Source: Gonapodya prolifera JEL478 (taxonomy: Eukaryota > Monoblepharomycota > Monoblepharidomycetes > Monoblepharidales > Gonapodyaceae). From it: a stretch of 64,000 bases of DNA. The stretch spans positions 33,062 to 97,061 of the forward strand of contig KQ965866.1 of assembly GCA_001574975.1 (NCBI GenBank), read 5' to 3'. Every line of letters starts with the position of its first letter. The stretch's first letter is position 1. The translations under genes and the position numbers were made by a program. Below the pieces are notes generated by a model. It saw only the letters and a program-made list of their open reading frames with translations, did no database searches and was not told the origin of the DNA. Shown piece by piece: positions 46,007-56,612 of the stretch.

Positions 46007-48346
46007 ATGTCTCCAACATTCTCGAGCCTCTGGGAGAGTGGCATGTCATACCTTGTGGACAACCTCGGCGGAGGAGTCACGTTTGCGGTGAGTCGGGTGA
46101 TCGTATGCGGGTTGATGGCCGATGATTGACAGCGTTAGCTTTCACCTTCCTTTGGCCTACTTGCACCACAACGGATCGGCACTCCTCACATCCCGTTCCA
46201 CAATTGTTCACAAATGGGCTTTCCTTTTCGATCCGGCCCCTCGGCGGTTCCCTCCAAATCGTCGATCCCGCATCAATGACTCACGATCCAGCTTGCTTCA
46301 CTTGTGGTCACGGATCTCATCGTGTTGCCCAATGTCTTCTTCTTCGACTATGTAAGTACTTCCGGCATATTGTTTCTGCTATCCGAGCCTGTGGGGTGAT
46401 TCCTGATGTGATGTGACTTGTCCGATCTTAAATCCACCATATTGCTCAGCTGGACTCGACGGGCACCTTTAAGAAGTACAAAATTATTCAAAACAAGTGA
46501 GGAAACAAGCGATTCGTGGGGCATTCCAGGGTTCGATCCGAAGTTTCTCGTAGGCGTCCACCTAAAGAACTGGAGATTTCGTCCCGAAAGTGTAGGTAAA
46601 GCCCCTTAATCTCCACAAGAGTTCAAGAATGACTGATGTTGGTGTTGCCACAGCGTTGTGGACGGGACGGAACTTCGCCAACGTGAGAGAATTGTGACTG
46701 GCAGTGTGCGATCTGAGGATGAAAGCTGATTAGCCCAACGATTAAAGCTCTTCACGGACACCTTCGTCTACTACTTGCTGGTGAGCTCAGAATCCCGTCC
46801 AGATGTATTGTTCTTTGCGATTCAATGTCCGCTCCACCGACCCTCGTCAATCCCTCAGTACCACGGCAACATGAAGTGAGAATGAAACCCTTTCTCAAAG
46901 TATCGATGGTCTCTCATCGACTGCTCGATCCGTTTCAGCATGACTAACATTCCGGATGCGAAAACCTTTGCGCTTCGATTGGGAGCTGGCCTCCTCATCA
47001 CCGATTGCAGTACGTGCCGGGCCCCATGGTCAGCAGATTCTTCTCATGTGATACCAATTATCTTCTTCGCTTATCAGTGCTCTACTGGTACCACCGCACT
47101 GTGTGAGTTATCGACTGTGTGTCGACAGATTACAATGCCATGTTCTGATGTTCGATATTCTTCTCGACTAAGCCACACGTACCCGTCGCTGTACAAAACT
47201 CTGTGAGCTCTTTTCTCGTGCTCGCGTCTATATTGCCTTCCACTCACCGATGCAATTCCGTGACATCTATACGACAGCCACAAGCCCCACCACGAGTTCA
47301 ATGTCGCGTCCGTGTACGCCAGCTTCCACGGAGGTGACGTGGAGGGCTTCTGCCAAACCTTCCCGGTGGTGGGTGCCCTTCCTTCCCGTTGTCTTAAAAA
47401 GATCTCTGTCGTTAATCATAACTTTTCGATTCATGTTTGAAAAAATCGCAATGGCGACACATCTTTATTCTACTTAGTGGATTGTCCGTGAGTCGGCACT
47501 TCTCCACTTTGCTATTCCGCAACTTGAGTTAAATCGTCCTTCTCATAGCACGCCTGCTCAACTACACTTTCATTGAGTACTTGGTGCAGCATGGGTTCAC
47601 TGAAGTGAGTTTTCTCTGTCCAGAATGTGCAGCGGTCGGAATCTCATGCATGTCCAACCCTTTCATATGAAGCTCATGAACGTTCATGAACGTGAGTTAT
47701 CCTATCTTCCCTACCTTGGCGACTCAATTGACGAAGTTCCGTTCTCTATTTGCAGACATCGGCTACAGCGTAAGGATTTGCGGTTTTTAGATGGTTTCGT
47801 GCTTGTTCTCATCTTATTGCATGGCACATATCACCAAGTTCCCATGGGGTGAGTAGAGATGCAATGAACGCACTATTCCTTCCCTCCTTAATCGCGCAGA
47901 TTCAAATTAGACCCATTAAACGTCTGGCCGTTCCTCTCATCTGATTTCCACGACTGGTGCGACTTATGATTATTTTTGCGGCCCACCGTGGTTTAAATTC
48001 ACCATTCTTTTTAGGCACCACTCGCATAACGCCGGTGCCTACTCTCTGACGTACTTCCAATTCTGGGACGCTCTCTTTGGGTAAGTCATGTCTTAGTCTC
48101 GTTGCGGGTGCCATTCATTAATCCGTATCCTTTGATTTCAGTGGCACTGACGCAAAGTACAACGAGTGAGTACAACGCCCCCCACAGAGTCGTTGATGGG
48201 TACCGCAATCTCACATTTCACTCGCTCGCAGCTGGGTCAAGAGGAAGTTGGAGGCGTCCAAGAGCGGCGCCAAATGGGACGACGACGTTGCAGAAAATGC
48301 GACGGATGCGCCGTGGATTGAAGCGGAAGCTGAAGAGGCGAACTAA
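46007..48346 (+). CDS. Sterol desaturase/fatty-acid hydroxylase family membrane protein
   Basis: A very intron-dense gene, with at least ten small exons. It begins MSPTFSSLWESGMSYLVDN at 46007. Later exons include LDSTGTFKKYKIIQNK (near 46450), IPDAKTFALRLGAGLLITD (near 46950), VLYWYHRT (near 47080), HTYPSLYKTLHKPHHEFN (near 47175-47310), VYASFHGGDVEGFCQTFP, ARLLNYTFIEYLVQHGF, LDPLNVWPFLSSDFHDWHHSHN (near 47890-48020), FQFWDALFG and a charged tail ending AEAEEAN at 48346. The His motifs HxxHH (HKPHH and HDWHH) and the first YHR region form the di-iron centre of the ERG3/ERG25-type hydroxylase superfamily. It would act on sterol or fatty-acyl substrates in the ER using O2. I cannot tell C-4 methyl oxidase from other subfamilies. 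Exons between 46080 and 46950 are only roughly placed. Confidence 0.8.
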
Positions 48347-48528
48347 GTCCTATGTTATTCACTGTTCACTTATTGGATGGAATATATCTATGCCACGTAC
48401 CGCCGAAAAAAAAACATCACATTCAAATAGAACGAAATTGTACAGAGAGAGAAGGAAAGACAGTCGAGGAGCGATTCTCACGAGATGTGTCTTAACACTC
48501 GCTCCGCCGTTTGTTGCCCAGAACGACC

Positions 48529-49482
48529 ATGGCGGCCTATTTACTTGACAAGATGACGCACCCCATCGACTTCGACCGTGCCCTTGCTGATGTGAGCATA
48601 CGAACTGTCTTCCTTCTCCAACATTCGTAATATGTTTTGCTTATTTTGTTTGACAGCTACTTGAGCTCGAGCGCGCCGTCGATATTGTTCTCGACTACAA
48701 CGCCAAGAACAACGGCGACACCTTCATCATGCTTACCTCTGACCACCCCCAGGCCTACGACGGTGGGTGGACGTTCCATCATTGTTTCTGTTTCACTCCC
48801 CACTCACCGTACCAATTGACCCTCAGTGTTCGGAACCGTCGACACCCAGTTCTTCAACGGCCAGCCTTTCAACCTCACCGGCGACGACTCGCTCAGAGTT
48901 CGCAAGCGCCGCGCAATCCGAGAGTGCCAGCAGTCCGGATGGCCCGACCTGGTCATCGACGACACCACTTGCCTTCCCACACGTGAGTGCCCGCGAGGGA
49001 TTGCGTTCTGGTGTTTGTGACAGTTGAATTGATGTGATTGTTCTTAGACTAACGGCCGGTTCAAGCTTGCTGACGGCAAGGTCGACGCCTTCGCGCATAC
49101 CGAAGACTGGCAGATCAACCAGGTTGACCCCGAAGTCGTGCGTTGAATGCTTGTATTTACGAACTGTGTGCCAAGGTTTCTCACCAATGCGCCCTGCGAT
49201 TTATTTTCAGAACCCCTCGTCCCGTCCTGACGCCCCTGTTAACCTGTTAACACCTCGTACGAAGTCAAGGGCGATTCCGTCCCGTCGTACAACCCCAAGA
49301 ATGACCCCGAGGGAATTCCCTTCCTGCCTAACGACTTCCCCACTGACGTTAACACTGTTCACTCGCTCTCGGTACGTCTTGAATCTTCTGGTTTCCGTCA
49401 GAATGCCCCATCTCAACCATTACGACTTATCTTATGTTAGGACGTCGCCCTCTTCTGCGGTGGCCCATCGAAATGCTCCTGA
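48529..49482 (+). pseudogene. Alkaline phosphatase-like gene, 5'-truncated, with an 8-base duplication
   Basis: Readable pieces are MAAYLLDKMTHPIDFDRALA (48529), LLELERAVDIVLDY and DTFIMLTSDHPQAYD (48658-48760), then VFGTVDTQFFNGQ and WPDLVIDDTT, then NGRFKLADGKVDAFAHTED and SYEVKGDSVPSYNPKNDPEG, and finally DVALFCGGPSKCS. The TSDHP motif is the late metal-binding part of alkaline phosphatases, which hydrolyse phosphate monoesters. The N-terminal half with the catalytic Ser is absent; the preceding gene ends only about 180 bases upstream. At 49235-49250 the octamer CCTGTTAA is duplicated in tandem. Removing one copy would join PVN to TSYEVKGD in frame, so the duplication is a frameshift. The coding remnant ends at a TGA shortly after PSKCS. 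Confidence 0.7.
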
Positions 49483-51962
49483 AGTGCTCCAAGCCCATGG
49501 ACAACGCTGAAATTTTCTTCCTACTCGACGACACTCTCGTCTCGGCAGCGGTGCCGTTGTGTCGAAGCGTGACATTGTTGAGTCTGTCTCGTGTTCGTCA
49601 CCGTAGGGGGCCTAACCCCAGATTTGCAATAGACGAGCGCTTCGTCGCCACTGCATTGGAGCCCAAGCTCCGGTACGACGTTCCCGTCCGCCGCAACGCT
49701 GTCAAGGGTCAACATCCCGGGGAGAACTAATCTGCATTCGTAGGCGCTGGTTCGTGCTGAACTACTACTATCGAATACTAGTAATAGGATGTGTTTTGAC
49801 TGACTTGTGACGGCCATGCGGTGACGTCAACGCATCGTTTCAATTGTGCTGCAACCAGAAGTTTGTTTGTTCATATTCAGCTTCAATCGCAAGCAAACCA
49901 ATCGCACTTTCTTCCCGTGCGCTGAGTGGAGCGGACATGCATTCTCCTTTGGCGGCAACACACTCTTGCGCCTGCTCCTGAACGTTTTCGCCTTTGACGT
50001 CGACCGAGGTTAGGCTCCGAGAGCGCATCAGTCCTCTGATTCGAATATCCAGGCCGATCGGTGTGAGGTATGAGTGGGAGAGTTTTGGTTGCTGAGTCTG
50101 CGCCTTTCGGACAATCTTCGGTTAGGAACCTGAAAGGGACAATATTGTTTTAGTGACCGGCTGGGAGAATCGGGAATGACAACGCCCTTTGTGTGCACGT
50201 CATCACCATCGGTTGGGACAAAACGAGCAACACAGAGCTTACATGTGTGAGGCGTTCACCCCACAGAGCCGCCCCCCCCTCCCCTTTCCTAAAATAGAAC
50301 ATGGAGTAATCGACGCGAGACTGGAAGCAGGGTGTGCCTTCAATCCAACCACTACCAAGACAATTGCGCTTGTGAGTGATGGATGCTGAAGTGTCACGAC
50401 ATGTTTGAAAGCTCACGAAAGACCCTTTCGAAAGCAGGAAAGACGGGGAAACCACCTAAAAGAGGGGAGGATTCTGATTGTGGCTGAAAAAAGGAAAGAA
50501 CGTCGATAAACCTGAGACACCGTGTTTGGCGAATTGACGTGACGTGGCGGAGCTTCTCACAGGTTTGCTTTGTACAGAAAAATGGCCGAAGAACATTGAT
50601 CACTCGAAGAATGCTTTTGCTTGCTATTTGGCGATACGCATACAGTTTGTGGGGGCAAGTAACGGAATTGTCCTGCACAATTGGTTTGCATCACGACTTT
50701 AACGTGGTCGATTCTGAGTCGATGTTGTTGGAAGATATTCATGCCGGATGTTAGTGAAATCATAGAAGGAATGCAAAGGAGCAGCACTCACGAGATTTGA
50801 CAAAATGCTAAGTGATGTGGGGAAGAGGACGATGGGAGCCTCCTCCTGTGGCTGCAGGTTCTTGTGTCAGGAATTTGATTTTTCCGAGTGGTGGGACAAA
50901 AAACCGGTATCGACCAAAAACCAGCTTCTCCTCGGAAAAGAGCACGTATTAGTTCGGGAGAGAGATTTTCTGAGATTTCCTGCGAAAGTATCGAAAACTG
51001 CAGGGAGGGAGAGCCCGTCCCCACAGATTCAGGGTGATGTTCTTGGGCGGATGCAGTTCCGGCACTCCGTTCCTTCCGCGCTCTCTCCAATCTGGCGCCA
51101 ATCTGTTTACTTACGTCCTTTTACCGCACCTTAAAATTTTTTTGTATTGCCGGGGAAGACCCTTCGCACAATGACTCCTGCGCCCTTCATCTTGGCTCAC
51201 AGTTCCACCACAACATCACGATTTCTCCACCCATTAAAAAAAAGGTACATTGCTTTACTAAGATAGGTGAGCCACGCCGAAATCTTCGAGATCACGTTCT
51301 GTGACGGAGGAGCCGGATAAGTTTTGGGAGGAGTGCGGTGGTCTTGCCGAAATATCCGGTGCCGGCAAAGATTGGAGGCAACCGGACAGCACGTCACAAC
51401 CAGGACAACCGAGAGCGAAGCCATTGGCGATGCCAACGTCTTTACTTCCGCCTCCGCTTCCTTTGTTCGGACCTATGCCAAAAATGGGAGGATGGAAGGT
51501 TGACCAGGAGCTTCCCGTATTTGGATCACTTCTTCCCCCGTTATCGGACTCCAAAGGATCAATCATGGAAGAAACCTATACGGACTTGTCTGAAGACTCG
51601 AGGAAAAGCCCCCCGAGACGGCGTGGTGGGTGTTTTAAATGGACCGAGGATGACCTTAACTTCATTGTAGAGCAACATGGGATTTTGGAATCCTGGGAGA
51701 CAGAGCACCTTTCGAGATCGAAAGATTCAGATGTCTATACGGCGTTGCAGTTCTTCCCAGAGTGTTTGCGAAATTAACCTCTGTGCCCTCCCACCTGTGT
51801 CCTGTCCTGAAATACGCCGCTGGTACCTGTCTCCTCGAACGCCCCAAACTTCGGCTCTGTCGCTTCACACACGTAGCTTCCTCCCACAAAACTTCTTTGT
51901 TTGATCGTCGCCCCCGCGGTACCGATCTCACCGTGCTCACGTCTTCGGCCAGTTTCTCTTCA
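49483..51962. other. Stretch without a recognised gene
   Basis: About 2.5 kb. A plus frame at 51301-51777 (acidic and Pro-rich, with KWTEDDLNFIVEQH) and a minus frame at 51258-51566 (Gly/Ser-rich, ending FGVAHLS) overlap; both read partly like protein, so one may be real, but I cannot decide. A minus frame at 50788-51090 is also open. C-rich runs occur near 50268-50285. The 5' leader of the zinc-finger gene is probably at the right end. Confidence 0.4.
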
Positions 51963-53633
51963 ATGCCACTCGCCGCGGTTCCAGCTTCTACACGAATGTA
52001 TCAGCACCCCTTCCAAATGTTTCGAAGTGGATCGTTCTCCTATGACTCGCCAACTGCAGCCTTGTTCGCGAACCCGAAATACGAGCATGCAAATAATGCG
52101 CCGACACAGACAACATCACCGTTGACGACATTACTCTCGCCGTCTGGCCCACAACCCACACGGCACTTATCTATACACTCCTTTCCGCCCTATCTGACAC
52201 CGTCTCCAGCTGTATTGGCCAGTGAGCTTGGAATCAGAACTTCTTCAAGCAGTTCAACGAGCCCGATGATCTCGTCGATACCAAACAATCAAAGCAACAC
52301 GCAACATCAGTATCGCAGTCGTGGCAGTAATGCGGGGATCATTGGGACGGGGCTCTCAGGCGACGATTCTCATGACGGCAGACGATCATCGTGTTTTGGA
52401 AGAGATATCAGCACACCCGTAATGACTGACAGTGTTGCGAACGTAGCAGTGACTTCCGGAATGGTGGACGAAATCAATGGAGCTATGGACGTCGGTCCCG
52501 CTGATTGGGCTGACCTTCGCACCTCTGTCTCCCAAATTCCGCAACAGCAAATATCGTATCCCTCGCAACGACGAAGTCTCACATTCCTCCACAACCTTCA
52601 ACAACATCAACCCGCAACACAAATCCTCGCTTCCACATCCGACTACTCGAGTGCCCTTGCGGCAGTGGTGACCCAAGCTCCGTCTTTTCGAGATACAATA
52701 TACCACCCCCATCACGTTCAACTAGGACCGGACGAAGTGCATGCACAAATCCAGTCTCATCAACCACATTTGTCGTCCTTGGCAACTACCTACAATGCTT
52801 TTGCCAGTCCAACATACTCATTGGCGCAGCAATATTCCAGCGGTGTTCCTCAGCGACATTATCAATACGATCAGCACATTGAAGCTCATCAACCGTCTCC
52901 GGATCAATTTTGGGAACAGGCGTCATCCTCAACTAACCTTGACATCAATGGACATGTCACCGAGGATACCAACGTGAACTTATCCTACTCGTACCCTGAG
53001 CCCCCCGGAACAGTTGTTCTGTCGTCTATGTCTACGGAGAGCCTGAATCCTACTTCTTTAAGCGGAGATTCGGCCGTTGTACGCCGAGAGCGGAAATCAA
53101 GCACCAGCTCAAAGTACGTCGCACGTTCAGAAAAGCGAAGTCGGCGGGTGCCGAGAAAGGAAAGCAGCGCTGGTTCTGGAAGCGGCGAAGACGGAGAAGG
53201 GGGAGCCGAAGGTGACACTTCGGGGAGTAAGAAACGCAAGAAGTCGTTCATTTGCCAAGTGTGTGGCAAATCCTCAGTGAGCAGTACACATCTTGCAAGG
53301 CACATGCGGAGGTGAGCTTGGCAGTTGTTTTGATCCCAACAATACTCCTGTCCTCACCCTTTGCCATATCATCCCTCACAGCCACACAGGAGAGCGACCG
53401 TGAGTTACCTGCATCGGAATTTTTACAGATTGATTCTTATTCATTGCATTTGTCTTTCCACTATCAGATTTAAATGCCAATACCCAAGCTGCGGAGCGCG
53501 CTTCAGTCGACGTGACAATGCTGTGGTACACTACAAAATGCATTTCCGACACCTTGGAGCTGTTCCCGAAGGCGCTGGCGATGGAGTGGTCTTCGTGAAG
53601 GATGGCGTTGAGGAAAAGGAGGAAGGTTACTAG
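51963..53633 (+). CDS. Two-finger C2H2 zinc-finger transcription factor
   Basis: Three exons (51963-53311, 53382-53399, 53468-53633) give 510 residues from the ATG at 51963; the frame is open upstream to about 51762, so an earlier start is possible. Residues 1-400 are Ser/Gln/Thr/His-rich, typical of an activation or regulatory region. A basic patch with KSSTSSKYVARSEKRSRR and GSKKRKK (likely nuclear localisation) precedes two adjacent C2H2 fingers: CQVCGKS...HLARHMRRSH, the linker TGERPF, then CQYPSCGARFSRRDN...HYKMH. The second exon is only 18 bases and encodes most of the linker. Two-finger proteins of this layout act as sequence-specific DNA-binding regulators in fungi. Targets are unknown. 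The C-terminus is short and acidic. Confidence 0.88.
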
Positions 53634-54099
53634 ATTGGACATTTTGCTACTTACGCCCCATTACGCACAACACGTGACGGCGCTGGCGCTATCTTACATT
53701 CAATTTTCCTTGGCCTGTCAAATCGTGGGCTAGATTTGTAGATACATACCGCAAATACATCGCAATTATGAAATTGTAGTTGAAGTCAACCTTTATGACC
53801 AAGGGTTGAGACAAACCTTCAAATTTTCGAACCAACTCTTCACCAAGAATGGTTGTGAGTACAGCAACGATCACTTCCGAGAGGATCCTGCGCGTGAAGA
53901 ATCCTTGCCCTTCATAAACATTCTGGACCTCACTTCTGTCGTGTTCCTGACTTGACGTTTCTTTCACATTGCCGCACCAGTTTGCAACAGAAAGAGTCAT
54001 CGACAACGGTGTGTTCTTCCCTCTCCACATTGATGTTCTTCCTTGTCATCTGCGACCTCTTCTAAAGCTCTCGTCGGCGCTCTGCCGGCTCGGTTCCAG
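53634..54099. other. Intergenic region before the WD40 gene
   Basis: About 470 bases with no supported gene. It should include the promoter and first exon of the WD40 gene. A candidate donor GTGTGT lies near 54008, but no ATG-containing exon could be fixed. Confidence 0.45.
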
Positions 54100-55295
54100 C
54101 TCACGAGGACGCAATCTGGGGCATGTGTTGGACCAAACGAACCAATAAAATCATCACGGGCTCGCTGGACGATTCTGTGAAAGTATGGAGCGGTACCGAC
54201 TACTCTCCGCTCGTGACACTTGATGGCCATCAATTGGGGGTTCTCTCAGTGGATGCAAATGCATCTGGCACAAGTAAGTATCATTTTAAACTCCAAACTG
54301 CACGGGATAGTAGGAGAAAGCGGGAACTTTTTGGGATATCTTAACCACCCGTCGCTTGGACGGAGCACGAAATGTGGCTTGTTGTCGACAATCGGCAGGA
54401 TACTTGGCAAATAAACTCTTGAGAAGCATAAGATCACTTTAGCATCGTTTTTCTAAAACATTGTTTGTTTGCTGTAGTCGCTTCATCCTCTTCCCTCGAC
54501 TCCCGTCTCATTTTGTGGGACCTACCCAATAATGTTCCCCTCCGCACATTCCACCCATCCGCTGCCGAGTCTTACCGATGTGCACTTTCACCCGATGGTA
54601 AAGCCCTTGCTACAGGAACACACAACGGCCAGGTGCATGTGTGGGGTGTTGAGACTGGTGAAAAGGAGAGGGCATTTGAAGCTACCGGAAGGAAGTTTGT
54701 GTTTGGAGTTGCATGGGTGAGCCCGGGAGAGATCAATTTAACTGCTGTGCGCGTTAACCATCTGCACACTTTTCCAGTCTCCAGATTCTACCCGCCTTGC
54801 CTGTTCTCTAGACACAGGTCCCATCGTAATATTCGATGTATCGACGGGCAAATCCATCTCCACGCAGAGTGGTCACTCGATGACTTGTAGAGACCTCAAG
54901 TTCACTCATGACGGACGAACCTTACTCACTGCGAGCGACGATGGTCGAATCGGCATCTGGGACGTTGGCAAAGCAGCAGGAATGGTCGGGAAAATGGAAG
55001 GCCACGCCGGATGGGTGGTCGGAGTTGACGTCGGAGCAGAGGGGAGAGTGGCGAGTTGGTGGGTCACATACTTGCACATTGCACGCCAATCTCCGAATTC
55101 ACTTTCGATTTATCTCTCTCCGAAAGCTCTACAGATAAACGTGTCAAAATCTGGGATCTTGGGGCCCGCCAATGCCTTCACACTTTCGATAATCACACGG
55201 ATCAGGTTTGGGCAGTTGCTTTCAGCGAAGACGGGACAAAACTTGCATCAGGGGGTGACTCGCGTCAAATCATAGTGTATGAGACAAAGGGATAA
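54100..55295 (+). CDS. WD40 repeat protein, Ski8/WDR61-like
   Basis: The readable exons start after an acceptor at 54099: [11 protein letters not shown] with a unit [14 protein letters not shown], then after 54478 [75 protein letters not shown] and a last blade [20 protein letters not shown], ending at 55295. This makes six to seven WD blades. The AHEDAIW start and the [12 protein letters not shown] end resemble Ski8/WDR61, a member of the Ski complex that feeds mRNA to the exosome and also acts in meiotic recombination and Paf1. That assignment is from memory of the family, not a search. The start codon is not located; the remaining exons are in phase. Confidence 0.82.
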
Positions 55296-55830
55296 GTCAG
55301 ATTTTAGAATACATGATTACTTCGGTGAGGTCCTTTTTTTTTCGGGGGTGCCGGACCCAGTTCGCGGTTTTTCGAAGGCATCCTCGTGCAGCATCCCCCG
55401 TCGTCCCTCGTCTCTGTGAGCTCTCTAAGCACTTGACAGAATCGAGACTTCTCTTGATGACTGACGTGCTCGCTTTCCACCTGGAAGATCCCAATGTTCG
55501 CGGCACGTTTAATTGCACCTGTCGTTGCCCGAGCGGTGCGAACCCGGGCGAACTGGAATGTTTCGCCTGGTAAGTTCAATGCACACGCAGGCAATCTTTG
55601 AGAGTTTCCGGTCCCTCCTTATTCGTGGAGGATTCTTCCACCTCACCGGAGTTTATTACTGGGGTCACCACACGGAAGTGACTCGTCGGAATGAATGAAG
55701 CTAGCCCAATGGTAGTCCAACCCTTTCGTGGCATTGTCGCATACTATTTCTGGAATCTCAACTTGGACGGGGATGTTGTCAGGACTCAGTACTCACGATT
55801 CCCATTGCTTCTCATCCGGCAGCTCGCACG
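55296..55830. other. Intergenic region between WD40 gene and ATP synthase delta
   Basis: A minus-strand frame at 55304-55594 is open but unconvincing. The right end, in frame with the next gene upstream of its ATG (reading IPIASHPAART), may be transcribed leader or an earlier part of the mitochondrial presequence. Confidence 0.45.
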
Positions 55831-56526
55831 ATGGCGGCCGCTGCCTCCTCAGAAATTCCTGCCGGCGAGAAGGGAAAACTCACCTTCACGTTCGCATCGC
55901 CCCACCAAACCTTCTACAATCGCACCGTTGTCCAACAAATTAACGTGACCACCCAGGACGGAGAGATGGGTGAGTATTCTAAGAGATGATTTGCGGACGA
56001 AGAAGAAGGTGCCAGCCGGTGTGTGCTTCACTGGCCGCTTGGATGGAGAAAGAAATCACCACATAAGGGGATATGGTTTTAAAACGCCTCGGTGAAAAAA
56101 GAAGGCTCGAGTTCGTTACGCAAAATAACCTCATGAATTCAAAGGTATTCTGGCCGACCACGTCCCTATCATTGAGGAGCTTGTACCTGGAACTCTCGAA
56201 GTATTTGTGGACAGTGCGAAGAAAGAGAAGTACTTTGGTGAGTGCTCTTGTATCTAACCAGAAATGAGGAGTCTGAAACCCCTCGCTCTTGTTTTTTCTT
56301 TCTGCGGATACCAGTCGCCGGAGGATTCATCACCATGAACCCTGATTCGACCCTCAACATCACTGCCGTCGAGGCCGTGCCTGTGGAACAAATCGATGCT
56401 GATGCTGTCCGCCGGGGTCTGGACGAGGCCCAACGCCGACTTCAGCAGGCCCAAGGGGACAAAGACAAAGCAGCTGCGCAAGCGGAGGTGGAAACGTACC
56501 AGGCTTTGGTAGCTGCCACAAAATAG
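55831..56526 (+). CDS. ATP16: Mitochondrial F1-ATPase delta subunit
   Basis: Three exons (55831-55969, 56145-56237, 56315-56526) give 147 residues. The sequence KLTFTFASPHQTFYN, VQQINVTTQDGEMGILADHV, PIIEELVPGTLEVF, KYFVAGGFITMNPDS and an Ala/Gln-rich C-terminal helical hairpin (LDEAQRRLQQAQGDKDK) identify the delta subunit of mitochondrial ATP synthase, the homologue of bacterial epsilon. It belongs to the central stalk linking gamma to the c-ring. The N-terminus is short for a mitochondrial presequence; the open frame continues upstream of the ATG, so the true start may lie in an earlier exon. The beta subunit gene starts 2.9 kb further on the same strand. It is convergent with PUS1, with 86 bases between the two stop codons. 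Confidence 0.92.
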
Positions 56527-56612
56527 ACCACTATGATCAGTTCTGATGATTGCCAAAGTTTGAACGTATAATGCCATTTACATTCGAACTGCATTCAACA
56601 ATAGTTCAGTTC

